This document shows, one piece after another, positions 47,816 to 59,473 of a stretch of 64,000 nucleotides of DNA. Every line of letters starts with the position of its first letter. The stretch's first letter is position 1. Position numbers and translations under genes: made by a program. Source of the DNA: Drosophila pseudoobscura (taxonomy: Eukaryota > Arthropoda > Insecta > Diptera > Drosophilidae); contig NC_046683.1 in NCBI RefSeq assembly GCF_009870125.1, forward strand, positions 8,990,001-9,054,000. The letters are read 5' to 3'. The notes under the pieces were generated by a model. That model ran no database searches. It saw only the letters and a list, made by a program, of their open reading frames with translations, and had not been told where the DNA came from.

Positions 47816-49614
47816 TGGGCTTTCTTCACGTCTCTCTTTACCCGTTCTCGCTCTCTCTCTCTCGTTCTGTGTGTGTTTTTTGTTTGTTTTGTTTTTGTTG
47901 CTTTCGTTTTGGCGGCAACGGCATTTGATGAATGATATAATACGAAACCGATTACGAATTCCACCCGCACACAGACACACACACAGAGACAGACAGACAG
48001 ACAATCGCAAGGCCATTGAGGGAGGGTGTGTGAGTAACTGTAAGAAAGAAGCTTTGCACGCAAGCAGTGTTCCTCCCTGCACTGCTTCGCTGCTGGCCAA
48101 CACGCAGCAGCAGCAGCAACAGCTACGGGGAAAAAAAGGTCGTCGAATGAGGTCAAGGTAGCGGTTGCTATCTCTCTTTCTCCTCTGACCATTATCTCTG
48201 CCAGCCGCTGCCGCTATCTCTCCTGGGTACCTTCTTGGAGACCCCCTTGGATCCTTCAAGGGAAAACTGATTTAATATTCCCATCGAGGGTATCCAAGTC
48301 ATCGGCTCCCCAAGAAAGGGAGGCACCTTCTTGCCTTTGTTTCTATTTTCCACATCATTTATTGATTTGTGGCATTTGAGAGATTTTTAAGGCGCTCACT
48401 CTCTTGTCTCTCTCTGCCGTTGCCTGAAAAAAAGGGGATAGATGATTGTGGGAGAGGTACAGGGACCATGGAACGAAAAAAAAAATACATAAAAACGCAG
48501 AAAACACAAACAAACAAACGATCGACGGCAGCGACGACGCTAAAAGAAGAACAAGAAAAAAAAGAGAGAAAGAAACATTAAATAAACAAAATTCGAAAAT
48601 AAACGTAACACCAACGAAATAAAACACAAAAAACACGAGTAGGAAAACCTTCGAGGCAGTGGATGCGACTCGGGGATACCCTCCCCGAATCAGAGAGAAG
48701 GGAAAGGCCGCGGGATATACTGGAACCAATCTGAATGAAAGAAATGATAATTAAAAATGGAAAGGAAAGGAATAGATCAATTGGAATTATATCCCAAACA
48801 GGCAGCAATCCTGTAAAGGAGGAGACTCTCGGGGATTACCAGTACTGCTGTACTCCAAAGACGGCACGCGTGATGCAGCAGCGTCCCTCGGTCTGGCATG
48901 GTTATAGTGTATCGAAAATTGTGTGTGTACATAGCCTTTTCGAATGCGAATGAGAATGGGTGGCAAAGAGTGTGCCGTTCCGTGGGGAGAGGGCTGCCCG
49001 ATGACACTTGGCAACAAGTTGAATGCCACATGAAGCAGTGAAGCAGTGAAGCAGGAGTCCATCCCTGCCAGAGAGGAGAGAGACACATGGGTTCGGTAAT
49101 ATATACATCGTGTATATAAACGAATGAATGGACGGCGAATGGGTGTACATACATAGATGGGTACATATATATATATATCTATATATATATATCTATATAT
49201 ATATATATACATATGTATATGGAGAATCGGCAATTGCTCTTTGATGTTTGTGTGTTTGCCGCAATATTTTCCACATATTCTCTTTACACATTCGCGCGCA
49301 CTCGCGTGCACTCGTATTTCTTTGATTGTTTTGATGGATTCTATCACATTTGATGGACAGACAGATCGACAGATCGACGGTTGGATGGTGGCAGGGGGCG
49401 GGCGGGTTGGGGTTGGGGTTGTGGAGGTGCGAGGAAATTCTTTAGATAACCTCTGGGATGGGTGCAACTGATGGGGCCGGGGGGGTCTCTCGACTTCTTA
49501 CACTTGAAACTTGAACTAGAGGTGTGACAGCCCCTTCGCCCACCCCCCTTTGTTTCCACCCACCTTCTCGCTCACTTCCACTAGTCACTGAAGCATTTTC
49601 TAGCTATTCTGCCT
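47816..49614. other. intron-like DNA with an AT palindromic run
   Basis: No gene seen. 49167-49218 is (TA)n with TATC interruptions and could extrude as a cruciform. A GAAGCAGT triple tandem lies at about 49032-49053. Confidence 0.5.
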
Positions 49615-49905
49615 TTCAGCAAGCAGTGCAGAGCAGTATTTACACCTTTAAAGCAGTGGATTTGATCAGGAAAGCAGTGAAACTGACTTGAAAGCAGTTC
49701 ATCTGCCTTGAAAGCTGTTCATTCCCAAGAGTACACCTTGCAAGCAGTGCTTTAATATGTTCAGCAGTTCCTACACTGATCCCAGCAGTGCTTTTAATGC
49801 TAGCAAGCAGTGCTTTCGCATGTAAGTCCGTTCATTGGCCTGCCAAGCAGTTATTTGTTACGGATAAACCTCTTAAGCAGTTGTTTCACCCGTAAAGCAG
49901 TGGAA
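49615..49905. repeat. AAGCAGTG interspersed array
   Basis: Twelve AGCAGT copies in 290 bp, mostly AAAGCAGTG or CAAGCAGTG, spaced 10-50 bp, all in the plus-strand AAGCAGT orientation. Flanking words differ from those of the 34.7 kb block, so the shared core is short. Confidence 0.85.
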
Positions 49906-52900
49906 TTTGGACACGAGGCCCCGTCCCTATACCATCCTATCCCCTCCCACCATTTCTCTTGCCCTCTCCCTGTGCCTGCTTTTAGAGAGGCGCTCTCTCG
50001 CAGGGGATCCTTGCTCGCCTTTGTTTATCCCCACCTCTAGACCGCCTGTCCGTTAATCAGAGCTCCCCCCACTGATTCATATGCGTACATCTGTATATAG
50101 ACAGACTTCCCGTATATGAGTGATTTATCGCGTTGATATCGCTGCTTGCATTGTACTTTTGTTTCTTCTTGTGTCGGCTTTATGTTCCTACTTGTACGAG
50201 TATATTGTATATTTTATATTTTTTATCGACTTTCGACTTCTGCGAATTTCGATCGACAAAGAAATCAAGAATAAAAATTAAGTCTAGGCATAACTGTAAT
50301 ATATACAGATACAGATACAAATATATATAAATGTATCTGTAATTGCACGTACAAATCGCAATGCCCCCGATGCGTGTGTCTTTCTTGATTTTTGCTCGAC
50401 TGTTTTTTTTTTTTTTGTTATCGATTCTGATACTGATTCTAGTACAACAAAAGCCAGCCCCCATATCAAATCGTATCGTATCGTATCATATATAAAAGAG
50501 GTGTCGTCTAGCCCTCGTTTTCCGCCGTCTATTTGTTTGCTAGTGTCCCCCGAGATATGGAACCACTGGCGTGGGGCTATCTCTTGAAATGAAATTGTAA
50601 TGACAACAGGGAGAGATACGGATAGATACGATAGATAGGAGTACACCAGAATGAAAGGTGGAACAAGAGAAGGGAGTGTTACCGCAATACCCTCTACCCT
50701 CCGCCCTCCACCCTTTATGGTTGGTATACTATTGCGATTCTCTCCTGGCAATCCTTTCAGCAAGTATTTTCCTTTCTTAAATAGATTCTGAAAAAAGAGG
50801 GACTGCGGCTATATCTTCTCCGGCTATGGAAAACTACGTGTACCCTTCTGATATTAACGGTGGCGTTCCATCCGATTGATATACGATTCTGATTAGAACA
50901 GGAGTGGCTCTTCCACACAATAATCCCCCACTCGAATTCCCCCCATACCGATACAAAAGATCTTTTGTTCTAATCTTATCGAATTCGAATGGAATTTCTT
51001 GGAACATTAATTGTCGTTTTCCTTTTCCTGCTTGAATCGAGCTCAAAAACTGAACAAACGAAAGGAAATGGAATGGATAGTTAGCTGCTAAGCCACACTG
51101 GAAGAGAGAGACGATAGAGGCAACCATTTTTGGCGTCTGCTAGAGAGGATTTGTGATGATTCTGCGTATACGATTCTCATATATCTTATAGCTTTTGGAT
51201 GGATTGAATAAAAAAATTAATAATAATTTAATACAAAAAAATTAAAAAATGAAAAATTATAACAATTAAAAACAACAATTAAAAATTATAAAAATAAAAA
51301 AAAATCAATAATAAATAAAGAAGTAAAATATATAACCAATATTAAAAAAATAAAATATATAATAGCAAATATTAAAAAAATTAAATTGAATAAAAAGTAA
51401 AAATTAAAGAAAATTAAAGTGGACATCGCTTGTTCCATCCACAGCAGTAAACAGCAGAGAGGAGACCTCTCGTGGAGAAAAGGACCAAAGCAAGGTTGCA
51501 TTTTGTGAACTCTGTTACCGACCCCTTTTTTCTCAGCTTTGAATGCATTTTGAGCTTTGTTCTTGTGTTATTTTTGACTCCTACTTCTCTCTTAACTCAA
51601 AAAAGGGAGAGCTCCGACGAGAGGCAGCACTAAAGGGCTGTACAGAGAGAGAGAGAGAGGGAGAGGGATGGGGGGGTGAGGCAACTGCAATCTGATTGAT
51701 CCATGGCCCTGATCCAGCGATTATTCTTATTTCCATTAGCCACCACATCCCCATACACCCCCCACCACCCGATTAATAGGCTGTTTTTGTTTTCTTTCAG
51801 CCGTCTTTTTTCTACTTAATTCTCATTTAATCTCGTTTTGGTTTCGGATTGTTGTTTATGTGACGCCCCCCGAAACAAAAGAAAACAACTTTGATTGATG
51901 TAATTCTGCGGATCTCTCTCTCTCTCTCCCTCTCTGTCTCTCTGTCTCTCTCTCCCTCTCTGTCTCTCTCTCCCTCTCTCTCTGTTCCTCTTGCCTTCTC
52001 TACTGCTTGGCCGTTCTGTACTTTTACCGTTCGTTTGCTCATTACACGCCTGTTCTACCTTCATTCGCTCTCCACTGCTGGTCCTCTGCTTCAATCTTCC
52101 ATGGAATACGGGCGATACGACGGACGATACGGTGTTCGTTTTATTTCTTTCGGGCTTCTTCTTTGTTTCGTTTTTTCTTTCTTTTCTTTTTTTTGTATAC
52201 CCTGTATTTTTCAAGAGCGAGTGATGTGGATCTTGGAATAACTCTATTGAAAATTTTCTGATTTTTAAATTTAATATTTCTCATATTTTATTTATGTTTT
52301 ATTTTTGATAATTTTCATATTTAAATTACATATTTTTCATATTTAATTTCAATATTTTTCATATTTAATTTCAATATTTTTTAAACAAATTTAATATTTT
52401 TTATATATTTTGAAGTATTTTTTTATATATTTTAAAGTATTTTTTATTAAGATATATATATGTATTTGATATATGGGCTTTATTAAAAATATTTTTTTAA
52501 TGCCTTTATATTTAAATCAAAGGGAATTCTATTTAATTTCCATACATTTGTATTTAAAACCCGAATATTTAATTTAAATTTTGATTGCAATTTTCAAATG
52601 GAGTGATAGAACTATAACATTGTCTCTTAAAAATCATTATGATCCCATACTCGCTGTTGTGCTAGATATATCACATCTTGTAGATATTCAAGGTATCTTG
52701 TAGTCCGGAAGATTCTCTCTCGCTTCTCCCACTCGCGCAACGAGTAGTGCAAAACAATCAATATAATTGTGTTATCAACGAAAGCACGGCAAAGGAAGGA
52801 ACCGAAAAGGCAACAACAAAACACTAGAAAAGCTGTTAAGTAAAGTCGTCAATAAATAAATAGAAAGAAAGAAAAAAACTGAGCAACTGGTTCCTCTGTT

Positions 52901-53035
52901 TGTTTTGTTTGTCCGTGATATCATATTTTGTAAGGCGGAAAAACAATCAATTTCCATGCCTGTCGATGTGTGGAAGAACGTACATTGTTTTTATTTTTTG
53001 CTTAAGAAAATTTAAGGAAAATTAATAACCAACAA
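49906..53035. other. intron-like DNA, partly AT-rich
   Basis: No gene supported. AT-rich blocks at about 51200-51420 and 52240-52620 (AATATTTTTCATATTTAATTTC repeats), a GATACAGATACA run near 50304-50320 and CT tracts near 51910-51985. Confidence 0.5.
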
Positions 53036-53125
53036 CATGCATGTCGTGTGCATGAAAAAACCCTACAGACATGTCGTGTGGATGAAAAATCCGTACAGAC
53101 ATGTCGTTGGATATTGCTGATCGAC
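53036..53125. repeat. 30-bp tandem containing CATGTCGTGTGCATG
   Basis: Two full 30-bp units, CATGTCGTGTG(C/G)ATGAAAA followed by CC(C/G)TACAGA, plus a partial third. A further separate copy of CATGTCGTGTGCATGAC sits at 53149-53165, an exact 17-bp inverse copy at 45642-45658 and a 14-bp inverse match near 19779. Confidence 0.75.
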
Positions 53126-53165
53126 TGCAAAAAATAATGTCCAAAATGCATGTCGTGTGCATGAC

Positions 53166-55768
53166 TGCTGCCGTTAAGGGTTCTGGTTGCTGGTTGCTGG
53201 GTATTGCACTACCCTGCTGCCTCGCTCAGCCTTCAATCGTCTATCGCGTTTCCATTTGCTGATAACTCTGATATATAGGTCGTTATATGATGTTGTTTTT
53301 GTGAAAAAAACAGAAGCCAAAAGTCAGTAGCCGGCTAAAACACTCATGTTTTCTGTTTTTAATGATTTGCCATTCTGTTTCTTTTCGGTTTTACTTGAAG
53401 ATTATCTGTGCTGCTGGTCTCCCACTCCCCCCGTCCCTCTCCCCCCCTCCCTTCCCTTCCCTCCCTCTCTGTGTACAAGTACGATCGTATATCTATTGCC
53501 TTGAATGACTTGTGACACACTTGAGCGAGCGACTGAGTGAGTGGCGCGGTGGAGAGCCGCAGAAACCACTTTGACAATTGCAATTACTAGTAACAAAAAA
53601 AAAAAACAAAAAAAATGGGAGGAGAATGGGGCAATTATAGAGTATCTTTGTATCTCTCTATCTGTATCTGTATCTGTATCTGTATCTGTTGCTCTGTTAC
53701 TCGTAATTACATATGTTTTAGCTCTGAAATTATTATTGTCTGTCTGTCGTGCAGTGCGGTTTCTCGTTGTTTAATTACGAGACGTAAAAAGCAAATGAAG
53801 AAATATATATAAAAACAAATCTTTAAATTAGCAGGAAATCATACAAAGACAGACAGGGAGAGGGAGGGAGAGAGTGGGAGAGGGAAAGGCAGAGCCAGAG
53901 AGACATATGTAAATCCTTTGGCAAGTCAAGGACGCTTGACCCTTCACTGGGCCAGCGCAGGGCCTTTGACCTTATCGCTGGGCCAATTAAATGGAACTCC
54001 CAGGGGTACCATGGGGTCATGGACCCAACCAGACGGCAGCAGCAGGGGGTGCCAGCATTTGAGAACTATGAGAAAAGAGTGCCACTACACCAATTATGCG
54101 ATTGAAAAGCTCTTGTAGATCGTTCTAGACTCTAGATGGAATGAGAAATGGTTTCCCCACTCAATATTCAATATGGATGGTACTTTTGTGGCCCCCCACC
54201 CAACCTCTGCTGAATATTCTTTTAAAATTAAATGGAAGGATACAGAAAGCAGTCGAACCATGAGCACAAGGGCAGGATTTGAAGCGACGAAGGGCCACCG
54301 AAAAGGATGATCGGATCATTATCCAGTGTGGTGTCACTGTTTCCATCTCCACGATGATGTGATATCCCACCATCTTTCTGTCAATGACATTTGGGGGAAC
54401 GCCCCGCCCCGCTGAATGGGGGTATTAACCCTTTCCTTGCCCCATCTGTTTGTTTTGGCCTTCAAGACAGAAAAAAAAAAACATTAAAAGTTGCTGTATT
54501 TTTATTTCTATTTCATTTTTCGTTTTCATTTCTTTTGGGCTTGAAAGTTTTTCTCGTTTTGTTTTTTTGTGAGGCGTCAGACGGCAACAAACTGTGGAAC
54601 GACAAACTCTGTGTATCGTCATTATATCAGGGATCATTATGATCATCCCCATATGTCCGATTACAGTTAGTTGAGTGCTTTTTAACCGCTTTTTACTGGA
54701 GCTGAAAAAACACCAAAGCTTACAAAAAAAAAAAAACAAAAAACAAAAACCTTTTACAGCTTTAATTACAATGCATATAAAAAAAAAAAACAAAAACAAA
54801 AAAGAAGAAATACAGCCTCAGCCATAACTCGCGTATGATCGTGTGTCCGCTGGACATTGACCATCAAATCGGTGGCGAGGAGTTGCGTGGAGAGGGGTGG
54901 AGAGGGGCGGGGCGGTGAAAACTGAAAACTGTAGCAGCAGGCACGCCTCGTCGCATTTGCCACATGAACCTCCTCGTCACTCAATCGCATGACGACACAG
55001 AAAAACCGCCCCCCAAAAAGTACGATTTTGTTTTTGTTTTTGTTGTTGTTTTGTTTCTAGGGTTTACTGATCTCTGACCTTTTCGTAATACTTGGGCTCT
55101 AAAGTGGGGTTTTCCACCAGCAAAGCTATGAATACTTTGCTTCCATTTATTTTTGTATACAAGAATGAACTGCCATGCACTTTGATCTAATGTTTCTGAG
55201 CTTTAGAACAGGGAATTTCAGAAGGAACCATTATAAAAAAATGCAATTAAGAAATACGAATTATTATGGTTCTCTGTGGGGAATTTTCTACGGATTGGAT
55301 TCGGAATACCTAAAGATTTACTACTACATGGTCATAAAAATACATAAAAACACCCATAAACAAATATAAATAAATATAAAAAAAATATATAAATAGATAA
55401 AAAAATATAAATATAAATCAATAAATTTAAAACAAAAATAAATAAATATAAAAAAAGCAAAAATACATTCCGTCATTACTTTGAAATAAACATAAATAGT
55501 ATGTGGATAAAATATTGAATTTTATTTAATTTATTTTCAATTTAAATATGAAAGATATTTTTTTGTAATACTAAATATATTTAAACCAAATCTCTCCATA
55601 TTTATGTCCTCACACTTTTCTATTTCTGGAGAAAATATACCCAATACTAGAGTATATTTCACAGACTTTTTATCTATCAATATCTATCCGCTCCAATATC
55701 TAAAAGTATTTTAGTATTTTGATCCATCTTTTTTTTAACCACGAAATTTCCTTTTTTCCCAATTTCAG
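53166..55768. other. intron-like DNA up to the RhoGAP19D acceptor
   Basis: No gene seen. Contains CCCT/CCTTCC tract (53422-53468), TATCTG tandem (about 53660-53690), poly-A runs and AT-rich DNA at 55330-55600. It ends in a strong acceptor, TTTTTTCCCAATTTCAG, at 55768. Confidence 0.5.
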
Positions 55769-56389
55769 ATCGTACTACTCCATTGGGGATCCATGGGATA
55801 AGCAGTGAAAAACTTATTCTAGGGAAAGTAAATATGATAATATCCAGCGCTACGATGGGCCTCGTGGCGCCAAAGCGCCGTTTATTTGCAACGCATCTCA
55901 GACGCTAAAAGCCAAAGAGATAGAATAATAATAGTAGGAGCCGCAGTCGCAGCGGTGGGCCAGTGCCAGGGCCAGCACCAGCACCAGCACTCCCCCCCTT
56001 CCGAACGCCACCCGCCCCCACCCACAAATGAGGAGGGGTGGGCAACGACGGGCCAACAACAGGTTGAGGAGCACATACATAGGCAAAAGCCCACAACAAA
56101 ATCAAAAGCAAATGCCAGAGCAAAGGCAAAGGCAAAAGCAAAAGCAACAAAAACACGACAAATAGAAAGAAGCAGACAAAATAAAACAGAGAAAACCACC
56201 AAAACCGCAAAAACAACAAGCAGAGAAGCCACCGAAAGAGAGCGGCAGACCAACCGACCGACCGACCGACCGACCGACCGACAGGACCGACCGGGCAGGC
56301 GTGAGAGTAAAAGAGGGAGAGAGTAATCCAATCAAAAACCAAACACAAACGCAGCAGAGCAGCAGCAGCCGACCGGCAGCGACAGCAAA
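55769..56389 (+). promoter_or_regulatory. RhoGAP19D: RhoGAP19D 5' leader
   Basis: The leader runs from the acceptor at 55768, or from a separate start near the TCAGAC initiator at about 55897, to the ATG at 56390. It is A- and CA-rich, with AAAAGCAAAGGC tandems (about 56100-56150) and a CCGA tandem (about 56252-56282), and contains several upstream ATGs. A 146-codon frame through it (55886-56326) is repeat-driven and ends before the true start. Confidence 0.55.
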
Positions 56390-58402
56390 ATGTTACAAAA
56401 CTCGAACGCAGCTGCAGCGGCACAGGCAGCGGCGCAGGCTGCATCGGCAGTGGCCGCACCATCGACTGCAGCAGCAGCGACAGCAACGGCAGCAGCAGCG
56501 GCGGCAGCGGCAGCAGCAGCAGCAGCGGCAGCGGCGGCGGCTAATAATGCTGCAATTGCCGCCTCATCCATACAACCGAAGCTGATTGTCATACGAAGGC
56601 GTCCGTATCAGGGCTTCGGCTTTACGCTGCGTCACTTTATTGCCTATCCACCGGAAGATGATGGCAACGCAGCAGCGGCCGCTGCGTCGGCCGGCGTCAC
56701 CAGCTGGTCACAGGTGAGAAACGGTGGGAAAGGGAAGGCAGGGCAGACCTTGCGAAAGGAAACGAAGAGAGCGAGCGAGCGAGCGAGTGATTGAAAGAGA
56801 GCGCCGACTGCGCTGGCGCGCCGGTCAAGCAGAGAGGTGCAATTAGTCATCCGACTGCCGCTGCCCGTCCACTTTTGCTTTTTTTTTTCTTTCCTTCTTT
56901 CTTTCCCGCATGCAAATTTCGTGTGACAGAGAGGGAGAGCGTAAACAGGCTTGCAGGGAGTAAACTTTCAATGCTGTGGAGCACAAACTCTTCTGCCGGC
57001 TCTGATGACGACGCGCTCTGTCGCGTTACGTGAGCGGCGGCATTGGCAGCGGCAGCGGCAGCGCACGCGCGACTTATTCAAATTGCGACTATTTTGTGTT
57101 GCTTTCTTTTTGCTTTTCATTTGCGAGCGACGATGCCTTACAGCAGCGGGCATATGCGGCTTATCAAGAGGTTTGCCCAGGTACCCAATTTGTGCGGATT
57201 AATATAAATATTCGAAGAAGAAGAAGATGCATTGAAAGGGTATTCCGAATGGACGGAATCCATATTTCTCTTCACATTCGCCTCATTTTTTTTTGTTGTA
57301 TTTTGTTTTTGCACTAATTTGCGTTTTGTTTTTGCTTTTTAATATTGAAAAGCATAGCCCCCGCTCTGGCTCGCTCTCTCTCTTTCCCGACACTCTCTTT
57401 AAGCTGCCGTTACACGATACCTTTTCCACCGACGCTTTTTTTGTGTGGTCTGTAAGGGCTTTTGAGTATAAAAATATATTATTTATGATCGATGGAGTGG
57501 AAGGTTTGTTTTTGCCAATCGATGAACAAAGTGTCGGTGGAAAGCGTACGATGGAGCTGGATCAGCGGCACGCTCTCTCGATCCCAACGGCGGAGCTCGG
57601 CTCTCGCTCTCTTGCGCTCGCGCGCGCTCTCTCTCGCCGCGCTATCCGCTCTCCTGGGTGAATGTGTTGTTGTTGTTGTTATTTGTTTCACGATTTATGT
57701 GCCTTAAACTGTTGTTGTTTTCTCTCTGTTTTGTGCTTTTTGGTCTTCATTTCTTCGTCGCTTGTGTGTAGGAAGCATCCACTGGAGGTGGCAGCAACAG
57801 CAACAACAGCAACAGACACAGCCACAGCGGCAGCAGCAGCAGCAATAGCAACAGCAACAGCAACAACAGCAACAGCAACAGCGCTGCTGCCGGAATGGAG
57901 CCGCCACCAACATCACCGACATCGCTGCCGCCATACCAGGTGAAAGCGATGGAGACCATTTTCATCAAAGAGGTGCAGGCGAACGGACCGGCCCACTATG
58001 CGAACCTCCAGACGGGCGACCGAGTGCTGATGGTCAACAATCAGCCGATTGCGGGCATTGCCTACAGCACCATCGTTTCGATGATCAAGCAAACGCCGGC
58101 GGTGCTCACGCTGCACGTTGTACCCAAGGAATGCGATGTGCTACAAATGGTGAGCAGAAGATGATGATATATATATATTCTATGTATCTAATCTATTACC
58201 CCTTATCTCTATCTCTCACTTCCACTCTCACTCTCTCTCTCTAAAGCACTATACAAGCATTGCCCATACGCCGGAATCGAATCGGTTGACAATGTCAACG
58301 CACTCGCCATCGCACGGGCATGGGCATACGCTGCTGGCCAATGGAACGATCAATGCCTCCTCCGCCGCCGCCACCACAATCCAAAAATCCACATTTCCAC
58401 AA

Positions 58403-58433
<31 letters not shown>

Positions 58434-58693
58434 AACAGCAACAACAGCAGCAGCAACAGTTGATCTCATATCCCGCTGTGGCTGCCACATCATCGCCGGC
58501 ATCCTCGCCGCATCAGCATCAGCATTCACATACGTATCCGCATTCGCATTCGCATCCGCATCCTCTTCAATCACATCCTTCACATGGACATGCACCGCCC
58601 CTGCATGGCGGTAGTCGATCTGCCAGCATAAGCAGCACCACCAGCGGAGGAGTCGTCTCCATGAGTCATTATCATCAGCAGCAACAACAACAA

Positions 58694-58728
<35 letters not shown>

Positions 58729-58893
58729 TCATCATCGTCATCCGGCTCTCAGTGGCGGCAGCAGTAGCATTGATTTCGGTGATATGGCCCTGGGCCTGCG
58801 TCAGCATCCGCATCAGCATCAGCATCTCTATCAGCAGCAGCAGCATCATCAGCTGCTCTCCACCGGCGGCGGCAGCAGTGGCGCCTTCATGCG
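56390..58893 (+). CDS. RhoGAP19D: RhoGAP19D, N-terminal PDZ half (3' end outside window)
   Basis: Exons 56390-56713, 57772-58149 and 58247-58893 join in phase (0, 0, then open in phase 2 at CG|GTAAGT) to 449 residues, and the gene continues off the right edge. The ATG has the fly consensus CAAAATG. Exon 1 has an Ala-rich run of about 40 residues, then KLIVIRRRPYQGFGFTLRHF, the start of a PDZ domain with its GFGF ligand loop. A Ser/Asn-rich insert separates this from METIFIKEVQANGPAHYA and DRVLMVNNQPIAGIAY, the rest of the PDZ, about residues 70-230. This split PDZ matches the ARHGAP21/23 family. Exon 3 is His- and Gln-rich, with two poly-Gln runs of about 20 residues. The Rho-GAP domain is not in the window and is inferred from the family. 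In flies RhoGAP19D acts at lateral cell contacts, recruited through alpha-catenin, to restrict Cdc42. Confidence 0.88.
56714..57771 (+). other. RhoGAP19D: RhoGAP19D intron between PDZ-coding exons
   Basis: CAG|GTGAGAA donor and TTGTGTGTAG acceptor. It holds GAGC and CTCT tracts and a GGCAGC tandem near 57040-57062. Short frames over these are not coding. Confidence 0.85.
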
Positions 58894-59166
58894 GTAAGTC
58901 AATAAACTTTGTTGTTCCCACCCCCTCCCCATACACCCCTCCCCCCCACACACAAATGAAAGAAAGAAACATTTGGATTACATCAGATTTTTGATCTAGA
59001 AACAGATTAATTGTGTAAACCACTAACAATTTAAGCGCCAGAGCCTGCCAAAAAAAGAGGTAAAGGGAATAGAGTTACAAAGAAATTAGGCCTTAACAAT
59101 TGGTCCTCACCTGAAGATGGAAGATAGAATTTTGGAGAATTTAAGAAGACTCCCATAGATTGCGAT
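58894..59166 (+). other. RhoGAP19D: RhoGAP19D intron 3, start
   Basis: Follows the donor CG|GTAAGT. A C-rich tract lies at 58919-58950. Nothing else recognisable before the antisense small ORF. Confidence 0.6.
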
Positions 59167-59322
59167 TTAAGGATGCAACATCATGCCGTCGAAATGCTTG
59201 GCAATGGGAATGGATACCGCAAAGAAAGCATAGCTCTTGATTATGTCCCAGACGAGCGGTTCGTTGTACAGTACACTGCAAATAAAGCGAATCTTGCGAA
59301 CACGGCTCGTCAGATCAATCAT
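59167..59322 (-). CDS. probable small gene, 51 aa, nested antisense in RhoGAP19D
   Basis: The minus-strand frame starts at ATG 59322 (context GGAATATG, A at -3) and ends at TAA 59167-59169. It reads MIDLTSRVRKIRFICSVLYN, then EPLVWDIIKSYAFFAVSIP and IAKHFDGMMLHP. Ten bases upstream of the ATG is an acceptor (TTTACATTACAG, ending at 59330). Across a roughly 70-bp intron there is a matching donor (AGCAG|GTAAGG, intron from 59400). Upstream of that exon lies an exact initiator, TCAGTC (59473-59468), and there is no ATG between it and this start. The N-terminal half is basic, while residues 30-41 are hydrophobic, suggesting a membrane-associated or mitochondrial micropeptide. I do not recognise the family. 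Initiator, splice pair, first-ATG rule and codon use all agree, though expression is unproven. Confidence 0.55.
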   Translation of the reverse strand: MIDLTSRVRKIRFICSVLYNEPLVWDIIKSYAFFAVSIPIAKHFDGMMLHP

Positions 59323-59400
59323 ATTCCGTCTGTAATGTAAAGAGAGAAAAACAAAACTAAAACGAAGTCAGTCTTCTAATTGATATTCTTGACCCTTACC

Positions 59401-59473
59401 TGCTGGTGGCTTTTTGGCTAATTATTTGTAAGAACTATTATTCGTAATTTGTATATGAAGTGTTGTGAGACTG
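59401..59473 (-). promoter_or_regulatory. initiator and leader exon of the 51-aa small gene
   Basis: TCAGTC initiator with the start A at 59471, a leader of about 70 nt without ATG, then the donor AG|GTAAGG. No TATA box is seen. Confidence 0.4.

Noticed and set aside
33711..49905. Opposed AAGCAGT blocks as one hairpin-RNA locus
   Set aside because: Only the 7-9 bp core is complementary between blocks, too little for a stable long duplex.
55886..56326. 146-codon frame in the RhoGAP19D leader
   Set aside because: Lys-Ala and Thr-Asp-Arg-Pro repeats from AAAGCA and CCGA tandems; ends before the consensus CAAAATG start.
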